Part shown: positions 12,117 to 23,171 of the stretch, one piece after another | Layout of the letters: every line of letters starts with the position of its first letter | Position numbering within the stretch: the stretch's first letter is position 1 | Source: Raffaelea ambrosiae | Taxonomy: Eukaryota > Ascomycota > Sordariomycetes > Ophiostomatales > Ophiostomataceae | DNA: 64,000 nt | Direction: 5' to 3' | NCBI GenBank assembly: GCA_002778195.1 | Contig: PCDI01000016.1 | Location: 669,106-733,105 of the forward strand | Translations under genes and position numbers: made by a program | The notes under the pieces: generated by a model | Told to the model about the DNA's origin: nothing | Database searches by the model: none | What the model saw: the letters and a program-made list of their open reading frames with translations, nothing else

Positions 12117-14640
12117 ATGACGCTCATCAGATCGACTGGTGTCGACCAGGAGCCTCACTTTTCTCAAGAACCCTTGCCGTACAGCAGCCAGATCGGAAAC
12201 TGGTCCAACATGAACGACTACCCCCAGTCCACCATGGCGGGCTACGGCAGCAATGAGTTCGTCTATATGCAGCCTGGCAGTGGCTTGCCATCGGATCCCA
12301 TGAACAGGATGCCTCCCCCGTTGCAGCCGCATTCATCACCTCAGCAGGTCCAGACTCCCCAGGTGCACCAGTCGCCGTTACCACATCAGCAGCACCAGCC
12401 GACACACCAGGATCCGAACCAGGGACAGGGCCAGACAACACAGGATCATAGCCAGAGCCACCACCTGCAGCAGCAGGCCCATCAGCATCACCAGTCTCCT
12501 GCTATGATCCAGACGGCTCCCCAGCAGCAGCCTCTCCCGCAGCTGCCTATGATGCCGACCTGGCCGAGCATGCTGATTACCTCCGGCAACAGCTACTCGG
12601 CACCCACGTTACCGACACTGGCTGCTCCAGCAACGATCACACCGACAACAATGGCCAGCACAGCAATTGCACCAGCGACGATCGCACCGGCTACCCTTGC
12701 CCCGGCACCAGCACCGGCACCGGTACCCACCACGCCTTCCCCGGCTCCCGCCGTCAATATTGCTCCCCGTGGACCCCAGCCTCCACCCATTCGGACATCG
12801 CGACTAGACAGGGAGGGCCGACCTGCTCCCCGGAAGATGCTGACGGACGAAGACCGCCGGAACATGTGCCTCTATGCCATCAAGAATCCAAATGCCAAGC
12901 AGAACGAGATTGGAGCCGAATTTGGTGTTGAGCGAAGGTAAACCCGAGCCTTGCCCCCCCCCCTACCTCTCTACCCCAAGGAGAATTTTGCATTGTTGTG
13001 CTATATATTTCTTTTCGATGTGCCACCCATGTTTGCGTCTCTTTTTGGTTTCTCCTGTGACTTTATCAAGCTGCGATCACTCTTTGTTTCCTTTCGTGTT
13101 ATCTTTATCGTGTTGTGATCATTTGTTGTTTCCTTTCGTGCTCTTTTTATAAGTTGTGATCACTCTTGGCGCGGGCCCCCCCCCTCTTTGGATCGTTCAG
13201 CTCACAAATGCAACCAGCACGGTCTCCAAGGTTCTGCGCCACAAGGACCGGTACCTCAATTACAACAGCGAGGAACGAAACACCTCTCCTGGCAGACGGA
13301 ACCGGAACAAGTCGCCGGACATCGAGCGGGCCCTGGAAAACTGGGCGCGCAAGCAACGGAAGCATCTGATGCCGGTGACCGAGGACGACATCCAGGAGCG
13401 GATCCGCTGCTTCACGAGTACCGCGGGCGACTCCGCGTCCGGACGGTCGCCCATCAACGAGGCGTGGCTGAAGAGCTTCCGGGAGAAGTACTGCACCGGT
13501 CCCGGCCGGCTGTCGCGGCGCGCCTCCGAGACCAACATTCCAAAGCGGCACATCGGCTCGCCGTCGCTGGGCTCGCTGAAGCAGCCGAACTCGAATGGCC
13601 GGTCGTCGACTTCGCCCACCATTGGTGCGGCCGAGTCGCCGTATCTGGGGCAGCAGGCCGACGACGGGACGGGGCTGGCTACGTCGGCGCCCTCGGGCAG
13701 CAGCCGCGGGCTCATGAGTTTTGCCGATCATGCGGGCGGCGGCATGGGTCCGCACAGCGGCCATGCGGACCACACGGGGCACGGCGGCAATGGGATGACG
13801 GGTGGCCTGAGCATCCGCGTCAACATGACGAACGCCGACAGTTCCAACAGCCAGAGCACGACGACGCTGTCTAGTGCCTTTACGGAAACACCGGTCTCCT
13901 CGTTCCCGGGCAGCGCTCTCAGCTCGACGATGCCGTTTACGTTTTCGCCCGACTCGAACGCGGGCTCCTTCTTGCCGCACGACTCCATGGACTCGTCCGG
14001 GGCCTCCAGCTTCCAGCGGCCCCGCAGCCAGACCCTGCCGGCCTTGAACCTGGAGTATATGGGCCACCCGCAGAACCCGCAAGCCCCCCAGGACAACACG
14101 ACGCTTCCGCCGGTCGAGTCCATGGCGCCGCGGTACCACTATCAGCAGATGGGCTCGGCAGCGCCGTCTTCGGCCGTGGACTCGCCCATGACGGACATCT
14201 CTGCGCCCTCGTACGGCCTCGACAGTGCCGTTGTCTCGCCCCAGCTCCGCCGGAGCAGCAGCAACAACAGCCTGTTCATGGGCATTCCGCGCTCGGCCGG
14301 AGGGCTGGGCGGGGCGACGATCGGCGCTTCGTTGTCGGCCATTGGAGGAAGCGCAGGCTCTTCGCCAAACTCACTGACGCAAGAGGACGCGCAGCGCGGG
14401 GCCGAGACGCTCCTGGCCTATATGCAGGCCTGTCCCAACAGCTTCGACCAGACCGAACTGATGACCCTGGCGCGGTTGAGCGAGAAGCTGCGGATCCACC
14501 AACCCCAGCAGCCGCAGCTGGAGGCCAGAGTCACTATGTCTCCCCAGGGGATGGGTGGCCTGTCCCGGATTCCCGAGGGCGACGTGGAAATGGCCAACGA
14601 CATGCAGCACAACAAGATGGAGCCTCCGATGGCGTCTTAG
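12117..14640 (+). CDS. HTH (psq-like) and CENPB-type DNA-binding protein, putative transcription factor
   Basis: I read two exons, 12117-12937 and 13218-14640, giving 747 residues. Donor AG|GTAAAC and acceptor CCAG|C join to read VERSTVSKVLRHKDRYL, which completes a helix-turn-helix split by the intron. The N-terminal 235 residues are rich in Gln, His, Pro and Thr and look like an activation or disordered region. A psq-type HTH follows at about residues 240-285. A CENPB-type HTH lies at about 300-365 (the Ser-Pro-Asp-Ile-Glu-Arg-Ala-Leu-Glu-Asn-Trp block through Trp-Leu-Lys-Ser-Phe). A long Ser/Pro/Gly-rich tail and a short helical C-terminal segment complete it. No DDE transposase core is present. 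Such proteins bind DNA in the nucleus and occur widely in Pezizomycotina; targets here are unknown. The upstream start could be 12210 (second in-frame Met) instead. Confidence 0.85.
12938..13217 (+). other. Intron with a 41-bp tandem repeat (HTH/CENPB-type gene)
   Basis: This 280-bp intron interrupts the helix-turn-helix codons. From about 13061 to 13167 it holds roughly 2.5 copies of a 40-42-bp unit containing GTGATCA and GTTTCCTTTCGTG. It is long for a filamentous ascomycete, where introns are usually 50-150 bp. Confidence 0.8.
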
Positions 14641-17181
14641 GGGAGGGGTGTGGTTGAATCCTTTGCCCGTTCCATGGCTCAATCTATCTTGTCTCAACTA
14701 CGCTTTCGCTCGACTATAATGTCTCCCTGGATCGGCCGACTGATTGATGATGCTTACAGCACACCCACGACGGTCCGAATAAGAGGAGACACAACAAAAG
14801 AAAAAAGAAAAAAAAGAAGAAGAATACTGTGCTTCATTGCAAGGGAAAATTACGGACAAGGCAGGGTTCTCGAAATTGGTTGAGAATCATTTTTGCCTAC
14901 CTCAAAGAATTTAGAGCTCCACGGCTTGGGGTCTCACGACAGCCCTTTTTTTGCTTCTTCCTACGGTGCCACTTTTGGGAAAGTGGTGCCTTTCTCGAAT
15001 GAATCAAGGGAAAAAAAAAAAACCCCTCAGGGGAAAAAACCCCCCCAAAGAAGAAAAAAAATCCCATTGCATTCCCAATTAGTTTCTTTCCCCTTCTCTT
15101 TTTTGTTCTTATTTTCATTACGTTTCACTTCTCTTCACGACGGGTTCGTCTTCGCAAGAAGAACATAACGACACACGATTGTTTGCATAGCTGTGCTTTT
15201 CCGACGACTTAACTATACCCTGGAAATTGCTCGCCCGATTCGTTTTTTACCTTTTTTACCTTTTTACCTCTCGAACTTCTTTTTCATATTTCTTTTTCTT
15301 ACTCTCGTTCTTACTCTCTTTCAATCTATCTTCTTATTCTTATCTTTTTTTCTCCTACTCGTTTCTACTTATCTCCTTATTTTTGTTCTTCTCTTCTCGT
15401 CACCTTTATTTCTTGGAATTGCCCTCCACATAACTACCAAGGAAGATCTTTTCACGCTCACGCGAACTCCCGGTTTCTTTTTGCTTTTCTTGCGTTGTTC
15501 CTGTCTTGTTTCTATTGTTTTTTTTTTTCTGGTTGTTATTTTCTCGTCTGACAGTATTTTGCTCTATTGATTTATTATTTCCTGTTATGAATTCGCCGCC
15601 TCTGGCGACTTGTACTCTGTTTGCTTAGTTTGATTTTGATTTTGATTATTCTGGTTTGATTTATATTCTGCAGGCGGGGAGTTGGTGTAGGGGTAACGGC
15701 AGACAAGGCGATTGGGCCCTTTGTCTGGTTGTGTACTTTTTAGGGGGGGTGGGCCACGGAGAGAGAGAGAGAGCGAAGAGCAAGGGCAACCAAACCACAT
15801 AGCCAGCATACGACGGGGCTGATTTTATAACGACGCACATGTATCTGAGCGTGCATTTGCAGGATCTCTTTTTGAACAATGGTCTTTTCTCATCAGTTTG
15901 CAGTGTTACTTCCATTTCCATGCCCACTTCCACTCCCATGCTTGCTTCTATCTGTTGTCAATTGCTATAAAAAAAACAAAAAAAAGTCCTCTTTTTTTTG
16001 CCAGGGAAAAAGAAAAAAAGAAAAAAAACACAATATCGGGCCCACGCCCTCTTTTTTTCCTATGATGTATATTGTTTCATTCCCTTGGGGTTGCTTTTTT
16101 TATCTATTTGATACTGTCACACTTATCCTTGCCATTATTATTTTCTTTGATTTCCTGTGTCTTGTCTCCCTGTATGTGTGTGTGTATTGTCTGCGTTGTC
16201 TCTGCATGCGTTTGATATGGAAAAAAGAAACATGCTCAGCATAGAGAACCTGTCATTGAACTGTGCGGAGCATGGAGCCGGGGGACATCAGGAGGACACT
16301 GGCCTGGGGATTGATTTGTTGTACTGCATGGACCGGTCAAGGGCCAGAGAACAAAGGGAACGCAGACACACAAAGAGAGAGCCCTATGTGTCTGTCTGCT
16401 ATGGGCGCGTGGCCTGCCACGACGGGATGCACCGCCGCGTTTCCGCCTCTCACCACTGGGGGTATTATTTCCTCTTTTCTTTGTTTTCGTCTTGGACAGA
16501 CTGCTGCTCGCCTATTCACACAACCACCCATGTTGTTTCCCCTCCTTCTTGCCTACTCTGCCGATGATGGTCCTGTCTTGCCGAGTTGCCGTTGACCTTC
16601 TTCTGTCTGATTATGTGGCAATCGATAATTGGGATATAGTTGAGGAGACGGGGGGCAACTTGGCCCCCGTGCCTGGGTTTTCTTCTACTTTTGTGTGTGT
16701 TGCATACTTTTTTCCGGGGAACAAAGAGAGGGTAAAAAAAAGGACACCATTTGACCAGAAAATGATAGACCACGCCCGTTGCCACAGAGCCACAGTCTCG
16801 CAAGTGGCAGCACACGATACAGCACCGCGATGGGCAAGCCGGAACCACGCCCAGGTTCTTCTTGGCAGATCAATGTGTCTTCAAATCGAATCAAACAGAG
16901 GGTATCTTCTTGTTTTCGCATGACAAACGGCTTATAAAGAAAGGTGCTGTGAATACATATACATGCTTGTCGTAAAAAATGGTTGTTAGGCTGCCTTCCC
17001 CCCCCCCCCCGTCGTGGTGCCCTAAGAAGATTCCAGGACCCGTTCTCGGGGCCAGTGTCCGGGACCCGTCTTCCCCGGTCCCCTCTTTCTTCCCTTTCGT
17101 CCACTTCTTCCACTTTGTCCTGGAACTTCCCTTTCTCTCCCGTCCTTTTGGTGCGCACACATCCTTCCTTTCCCTCCCCTA
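14641..17181. other. Intergenic region between convergent genes
   Basis: This lies between the 3' ends of the HTH gene (+) and the PXA gene (-). It is rich in T tracts (15230-15560) and A tracts (about 15010-15060, 15965-16030). I see no gene, tRNA or mobile element. A C-run sits at about 16999-17010. Confidence 0.65.
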
Positions 17182-18459
17182 CTAGCTCAGCCTTTCTTCC
17201 AACAGCTCCGTCACCCCGGTCTCGGCCAGCTCAGGCACCAGCCGCACCAGAATCGCCTCCAGCACCCCGTACAGCAGGTGCTTGTTGCAGTACGCGTCGT
17301 CCAGCACGCCCAGCGCGCCCTCGACATCGGCGAGGAGTCCCTCCTTTGAGGGATCAGTCGGCGCCTGCCCCGCCCCCTGGGGCTGCACAAGGGCCACCAC
17401 CGAGGCGGCCGTCTTCCGCCGGCGCGCGGCCCACTCGGCCTCGCTGGCCGGGGCGACGAGCGTCGGGGGCGCGCCGAACTTGTTGCCCGGGAAGACGGCG
17501 GCGCGGGTGGACCGCAAGAGGCCCGGCAGCAGGGCCGGGTCGAGGGCGTACGTGTGGATGTAGTGGTGGAGGAGTCTAGCGTACCGTGTTAGCGTGGATG
17601 CGGTGGCAAGGACACGTGCCAGGTGGCAGTGGCAGTGGCAGTGGCAGTGTGTTCAGTGTGTTCAGTGTGTATATGTGTTCAGTGTGTTCAGTGTGTATAG
17701 TGGAACGTGTCAGTGTCAGTGTAAGCGTCACCACCACCAGTCCTGCCACTGGACAGTGTATAGTGGGCTCTTGTTGCCGTCCTCTCCGTCCCTCTTTGGT
17801 GGTGGACCATGGTAGGGTTGTGTTCGGTGGCGGTTTTCCTCTCTTCTTGTTCGCGTGGGGGCGGAGACCTGGAACATCTCAAACAGGACGTGTCATGGGG
17901 CGTCCGAAAATCCCAGCCGGCCAGAGGATACAGGCGATTATAGTGTCAGCCCGAGAGCTGTCCCGGGTATAATCGCCCCCCCCCCCTCCAGACTGGGGTT
18001 GCCACAAAGGGCTTCAGGGCACTCGCTCTTGGTCTTACAGCGAGTACAGCGACAGCAGAGAGTGTTCTTTTCGCTTTTCTTTCCATCGCCCTTTTTTGGT
18101 GCTCTTCCCTTCCGCAAGACAGTGCTCATCGGTGCCTTCGCGGCACTACCGCGTTATACTCGATTCTGTCATATTTTTCGGGCGGGTTTCGCACAAATAC
18201 GCCTCGGAGGGTTTCCCGGTTCTGTTTCCAAAAAAATGACAGAATTCGGACGTGCTCAGAGCATCCCTCTTTGCTCGCCGCATACCCAGAATCTCACACT
18301 TTCGTCCTTCTCTCTTTCCTCAACTTTCTTAGGTGTCGTCTTTCTTCCCTCCACTCCCCCAACAAAGTTCCCCCTTCCCGCCCGAGAAGGAGGGGCTGAA
18401 AGAGGAGAATGCAACGCTGGCTGTACAGGAAAGCGATTCCGGGACACACACACACGCAC

Positions 18460-18497
<38 letters not shown>

Positions 18498-21400
18498 CTG
18501 CGTTTTCGATGCTATCCCTCGAACGTGCCCCCGAAAGCTCCAGGAGAGGGAGGGGGGAGGGGTGAAGAAGCAAAAAGGCAGTGTGAATGGTGGAAACTGG
18601 GCTGGGCTGGTATGCAGACTAGATACCTCGTTTCTCTGCAGCGTGCTGTTGGTCCTTTTTTTTCTGTGTGTGTGTGTGTGTATGCGTGTGTGTCCTGGCC
18701 AGTCTGTCTGTCACTTCCAGGGAATTACAGGATGTTGCTAGAAGTGGCATCCACTCAAGGCCCCTCCTTTCCCGATGTTCGGTTGGGGGATGGATGAAGC
18801 GGATGCTCTGCGCTCGTCCGGGTTGCAGAAGGGTACATCAGAGAGGGCAGGATGATGGATGGTAGGCTGGCCCGGCGGTGGTCGGCGAAGCTATGCCCAA
18901 GTAGGGAAAAACAGAAACGAGAGAAGAGCCGAGAAGCAAAACAGGACAGGACAACGCAACGGACCAAACGAGTACTTCATAGGCTTCGGAGGGGCAGAAC
19001 ACGAAACAAAAAAAAAGGACATCAAAAAGATGAGGGGCGATAGTGGGAAGGGGGGGGGGGGGCGAAAAGAAAGAAAGAAAAAAAGAAAAGACAAAAAACA
19101 CACCCCATGTGCTCATGCGGACGTGGATATGTCTGTTGGGACGCACTGCAGGCTCAAGTGAGGGATGAGAGGGAAGGGAGGGGGGGGGAGGATCTGGTCT
19201 GTTGGCGGTTGTAGTGGAGGTGGCGTGTGTTGAGGAGAGACCAGAGAAAAAAGAGAAAAAGAAAAAAAAAAGAGAGTGTGGTCTATTCGAGTTCTTCTTC
19301 GACCCCATGTCTGTGACGAGATAGTTCGCTCGAGTGCCAAGCCAACAGACATATATCGTGAACATGGCGAAAAATAATTGAGCATCAGGGCAATCACGGC
19401 AAAGCGAAGGAAACAGGGGGGGACGACGGGCAGAAAGGCAGAAAGGCAGAAGACAGAAGACAGAAGGATCAGCCGCAGGATGGGGCCAACAGCGGGCCTG
19501 CCACCGGCCTGCCATCAAGGGCCGACTCGCCCGTCAGGTGGGTGGTTTAGGTGCGGAGCGAAGCGAAAGAGGGTTTTCCATTTTTGCTCAGGCCGCCTCC
19601 TTGCTTGGCCTTTTCTGGCCGAGTTGTTCGCTGGCCGAGTTGTTCTCTGGCCCCTCGAGTCTTCTTCTGCTCGCCGTCCTTTCATAGCAGCATCCTTTGA
19701 GGACAACCTTTGATAGCGTCCTTCCATGGCACCTGCCGGTGACATCCACAGAACAGAAGAAAGATAGCCCACGGGGAAGCCTACTCGTACTAGGAACTGG
19801 GCCACGGGGAAACCCACTGGGAAACCCGCTAGGAAATGGCAAATCAGTGTAAGATAAACTCATAAGTGAATGGCTGAATGGCATGTTGCCAGTGCTCACA
19901 GCTCGAAACGGGTAAGCCGTGAAAGGGCCCATTTGGCCCTAAGCAAGGGTGTTGCAACGGGGCAGAGTGGGAGCTTGTCTTGTTTGGTTCTGGGCACGGC
20001 GCGTAAAAAAGAGAAAAATAATAAAAGGTGCCAGAGTGAGGCAATGCCAGGGTTGGTGGCCAGGGGGTGTGGTTGGCCTGGACAGCCGACAGCATCGAGC
20101 AATGAGAGGCCGGAAGGAGGATTCTGCGCCGCCATTGGCTGGCTGACAGGGAAAAACCTGACGAGGATGGAGGAAAGAAAACAGGAAGAGGAAAAGAGCA
20201 AAGAATAAAATAAAATCAAGAAAAAAAACACAAAAAAATGTAGAAATAATAGGAGAAATAAAAAAAGATAATAATAGAAATAAAAATACGAGCGAAATTC
20301 AACAAGGAACAACAACTTCGAAACACAACAGCTCCAGGCCAAAGAGATCAAAGAGAGGTAGAAAAAAGACAGACCGCCCCGGTTTTCATGTCACCAATAC
20401 CCACGTACACAGCAGGACTTGGCCGCGTATGTACGAGCCCAGGGAGGGAGGGGGCTGTTCCGCCTTGCCAAAGCTCGCGTAGCCCCCAGCCAGCCTGCAT
20501 ATCCCTCTCACTGAGAGCACCACCAGAGGGGGGGGGGCTCCGTTGGTAGTCGGAAGGAGCAGGGGCCTCGGATGGCCGAACATCACAGGATTCGCAGACA
20601 ACCGGACACGAACGGCAGCTCGTTGAAGACCAAACCCCCAAGACCAGGGTGCCACGAACGTCATGGAGCAACATCTGTCCGCGTCTGGCGGCTAGAAGAT
20701 GCACATGCGCGCACACACGCATACTCACACATCCAGATAGGCCACGCAGCTTGCATGACCGGTTGCATGGCCTTTCATGTCGACTTCGCCTGTGCTGACC
20801 AGGTACAATTTGTGTGTGTTTTCTCGTATTCTCGTACTTCTCCAATCGGCCGATGAGAGACGTTCCGGGCGACGCAAGGAGGGATTGAGAACAACAACAA
20901 CACAGAAAAAAAAAAAGCCAGAAAGGGCCGAGAGACAGGGGTCTCGAGCAAGAAAAAGAGGAGNGGGTGAAAGCATCAAATGTGGTGAGACTTTCGTGAC
21001 TGGGGGGAGGGAAGGAAGAACAAAGAGAAAAAGACAGTATAGAGAAAAAGACAGTATAGAGAAAAAGACAGTATAGAGAAAAAGACAGTATAGAGAAAAA
21101 GACAGTATAGAGAAAAAGACAGCACAGAGCATGAACAGGCCATCATGAAAGACGGCTCCGTGGCTCTGTGGCCCCGCGGCCCCTTGGCTGCAATGGCTGC
21201 AATGGCTCCAATGGCTCCAATGGCTCGCTCCACAGCAAGGCATGTGAATGACGGGGAAACCACACAGGTCATAGCAGTCACAGGAGACACCGAAGATGCA
21301 GGCAAAGAGAGGAAACACGGGAGGCACAGGAAGCAGAGGAAGCACAGGACACGCAGAAAAAACAGGAAAGGGGGGGGCAGAACAGTCCAGTGATCAGAAA

Positions 21401-23171
21401 GACCTGCGGAACGCACGGGGATTGGACACGAGAAACAGGAGGGACGGGTGAGAGAGAGGAGGGAGGAGAGGGAGGAAAGGGCAGAAAAAAAAAAAACACA
21501 AAACAAGACAGAGACACTTTTGGCTCACCTGTCTAGAGGCCCGTCCAGAGCGCCGATGCGGCCCGGGCCCGTCATGGCCAGCCACTGGCCCATGCACAGC
21601 GCGCCGTACAGCCAGGGCATGCGGACGTCCAGCTCGAGCAGATTGGCCGCCGCCGGCCACACGCGGTAGGCCAGGACGGGGATGTCGTCAGAAGACGCGG
21701 GGGACTCTGGTGCGATCTTTGCGGTGTCCTTCTTGTCGAGCCGCGAAGGCAGGGACCGGGCCAGGCCGATGCTGGCGACGAGGAAGCGCAGCAGGGCAAA
21801 GAGGGCAAAGCCGAGGCGCAGGACCGTCCAGAGAAGAGGCACGGCCGTGTCGGCCAGCCAGGACGAAGCAGAGAATGAAAAAGACGAAGCCGGCGATGTG
21901 GCGGATGGCGAGGGTGAGGGTGAGGGTGAGGGTGGTGGTGGTGGTGAGGATGTGGAGGATGTGGGTGGTGATGCTGGTGCTGGTCGTCCTGCTTGGACGT
22001 CGTCTGGTGGTGGTGCGTTCCCCCCACGGCCCGTTCTTTCTGGTTGGGCTTTGCTCGTCCCTCTCGCCAGCTTCGCCTTTGTGCGGGCCGCCGCCGCCTT
22101 GGCCGCCGCCGTCTCGCCGCCGTCCAGCTTCTCCCGCACCAGCCGCGCCACCATGCCGACCATCTCCCACATCATCCACGGCTCCGCCAGCCGCCGGGCC
22201 ACCACGCCGCCGATCAGCAGCTCCGCCACGATCTGCGTCACAATCGCCATCAGACAGCCGTTCTGCAGGTCTTCCGTGGGCAGCAGGACCGCCAGCATGC
22301 CGCCGACCAGGAGGTCGCGGTACGCGGCCTCGTGGGGGGTGTCTTTGTCGCCCGACACGCCGGGACCGCCGGGACCGCCCGGGCGGCCGGCGGCCTCCGG
22401 CGCGTCCATCGCCGGCAGGGGACACAGGGCGTGGTAGGCGGCGCGCGCGTCCACCACCACGGGCCGGGCCACCGTCTGCCCCATGGCGGCCCGGTACGCG
22501 GCCCGGTACGCCAGCGTGTGCGCGTCCAGCAGCGCCGGCAGCTCGTCCAGCAGCAGCCGCGCCAGGTCGGCCCGGCGCAGGCGCTGCTCGAGCGCGCGCG
22601 TCAGGTGCGCGACGATCTGCACCAGCTCCGTGACAAACTGCTCGTCCGGCGAGATCTTGCTGTACCACGCCAGCACAAACTCGCGCACCACAATGGCCAC
22701 GAGCGCGTACAGCTGCAGGTCGACGTCGTTGCGGCTGGTGAGCGGCGGCAGAAGAAGAGCCTGGAGCGACGCCGGCGACTCGGACGACGACGACCACGGC
22801 CCATCGTTCTTGGTAGCCGTGGTGGTGGTGGTGGTGGTCGCGGCGGCGGCCGACGCCGCCGCCGCCTCTTGCGGGCAGAGCGTCCGGCGGATCAGCAGAA
22901 CGGTGGCCTTGTCCGAGAGCGGATCGGCTGTGCGAGCCGCGGGGGGGGCCGGGCGTCTGCTGGCAGCTGGCGGAGGAGCGGGTGCTGTTCTCGCAGCCTT
23001 GGTCCCATCGCCGGCCGCGGTACGGCTGCTGCTGTCCGCACCCGTTGCTGTTGGGCCGGGAGCCCCTGGGCCGGGAGCCCCTGGGCCGGGCGTGGTCATC
23101 ATCGGGACGGAAGGCGTCTTTCGGCCGCCGCCACCACCACTACTCGACGACGTGTTCGCTGCGGCTGCCAT
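17182..23171 (-). CDS. PXA (PX-associated) domain protein
   Basis: Two exons on the minus strand, 23171-21529 and 17575-17182, give 678 residues. The donor AG|GTGAGC and acceptor CTAG|A join in frame to PLDRLLHHYIHTYALDPALL, which continues the PXA fold without loss. The N-terminus (about 90 residues) is Gly/Pro/Ala-rich and probably disordered. The PXA domain begins near DKATVLLIRRTLCPQE and has the family landmarks Asp-Val-Asp-Leu-Gln-Leu-Tyr, FVLAWYSKISPDEQF and, in the last exon, DAYCNKHLLYGVLE. A Pro/Ser linker and a hydrophobic stretch (LLWTVLRLGFALFALLRFLV) lie inside it. PXA domains occur in sorting nexins and fungal membrane-trafficking proteins; this one has no PX or RGS domain. An in-frame Met at 23225 adds 18 residues; I prefer 23171. 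The intron is 3953 bp, extreme for a fungus. Confidence 0.85.
17620..17705. repeat. GGCAGT and GTGTTCA tandem repeats
   Basis: Five GGCAGT units are followed by several GTGTTCAGT units interrupted by GTATAT. It lies just inside the 3' end of the PXA intron. Confidence 0.8.
18448..18494. repeat. (CA)n microsatellite
   Basis: About 47 bases of CA dinucleotides with two CACACG interruptions, inside the PXA intron. Confidence 0.9.
21027..21121. repeat. 17-bp minisatellite in the PXA intron
   Basis: Five to six near-perfect direct copies of GAGAAAAAGACAGTATA. Because 17 is not a multiple of three, all three frames cycle through the unit and produce 17-residue repeats in conceptual translation. 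It lies about 400 bp from the 5' splice site of the host intron. Confidence 0.9.

Larger units (their letters stand above)
17576..21528 (-). other. 3953-bp intron of the PXA gene
   Basis: Its limits are fixed by the in-frame join of the two PXA half-domains. Inside I see no gene on either strand, only low-complexity DNA: GTGTTCA and GGCAGT repeats (17620-17705), a CA microsatellite (18448-18494), G runs (about 19050), an A/T-rich purine region (20200-20310), a 17-bp minisatellite (21027-21121) and one GAGCGAAGCGA core (19556-19566). A single undetermined base is at 20964. A nested transcript cannot be excluded. Confidence 0.7.

Noticed and set aside
21027..21121. CRISPR-like array
   Set aside because: Units are contiguous with no spacers, and the genome is fungal; it is a minisatellite.
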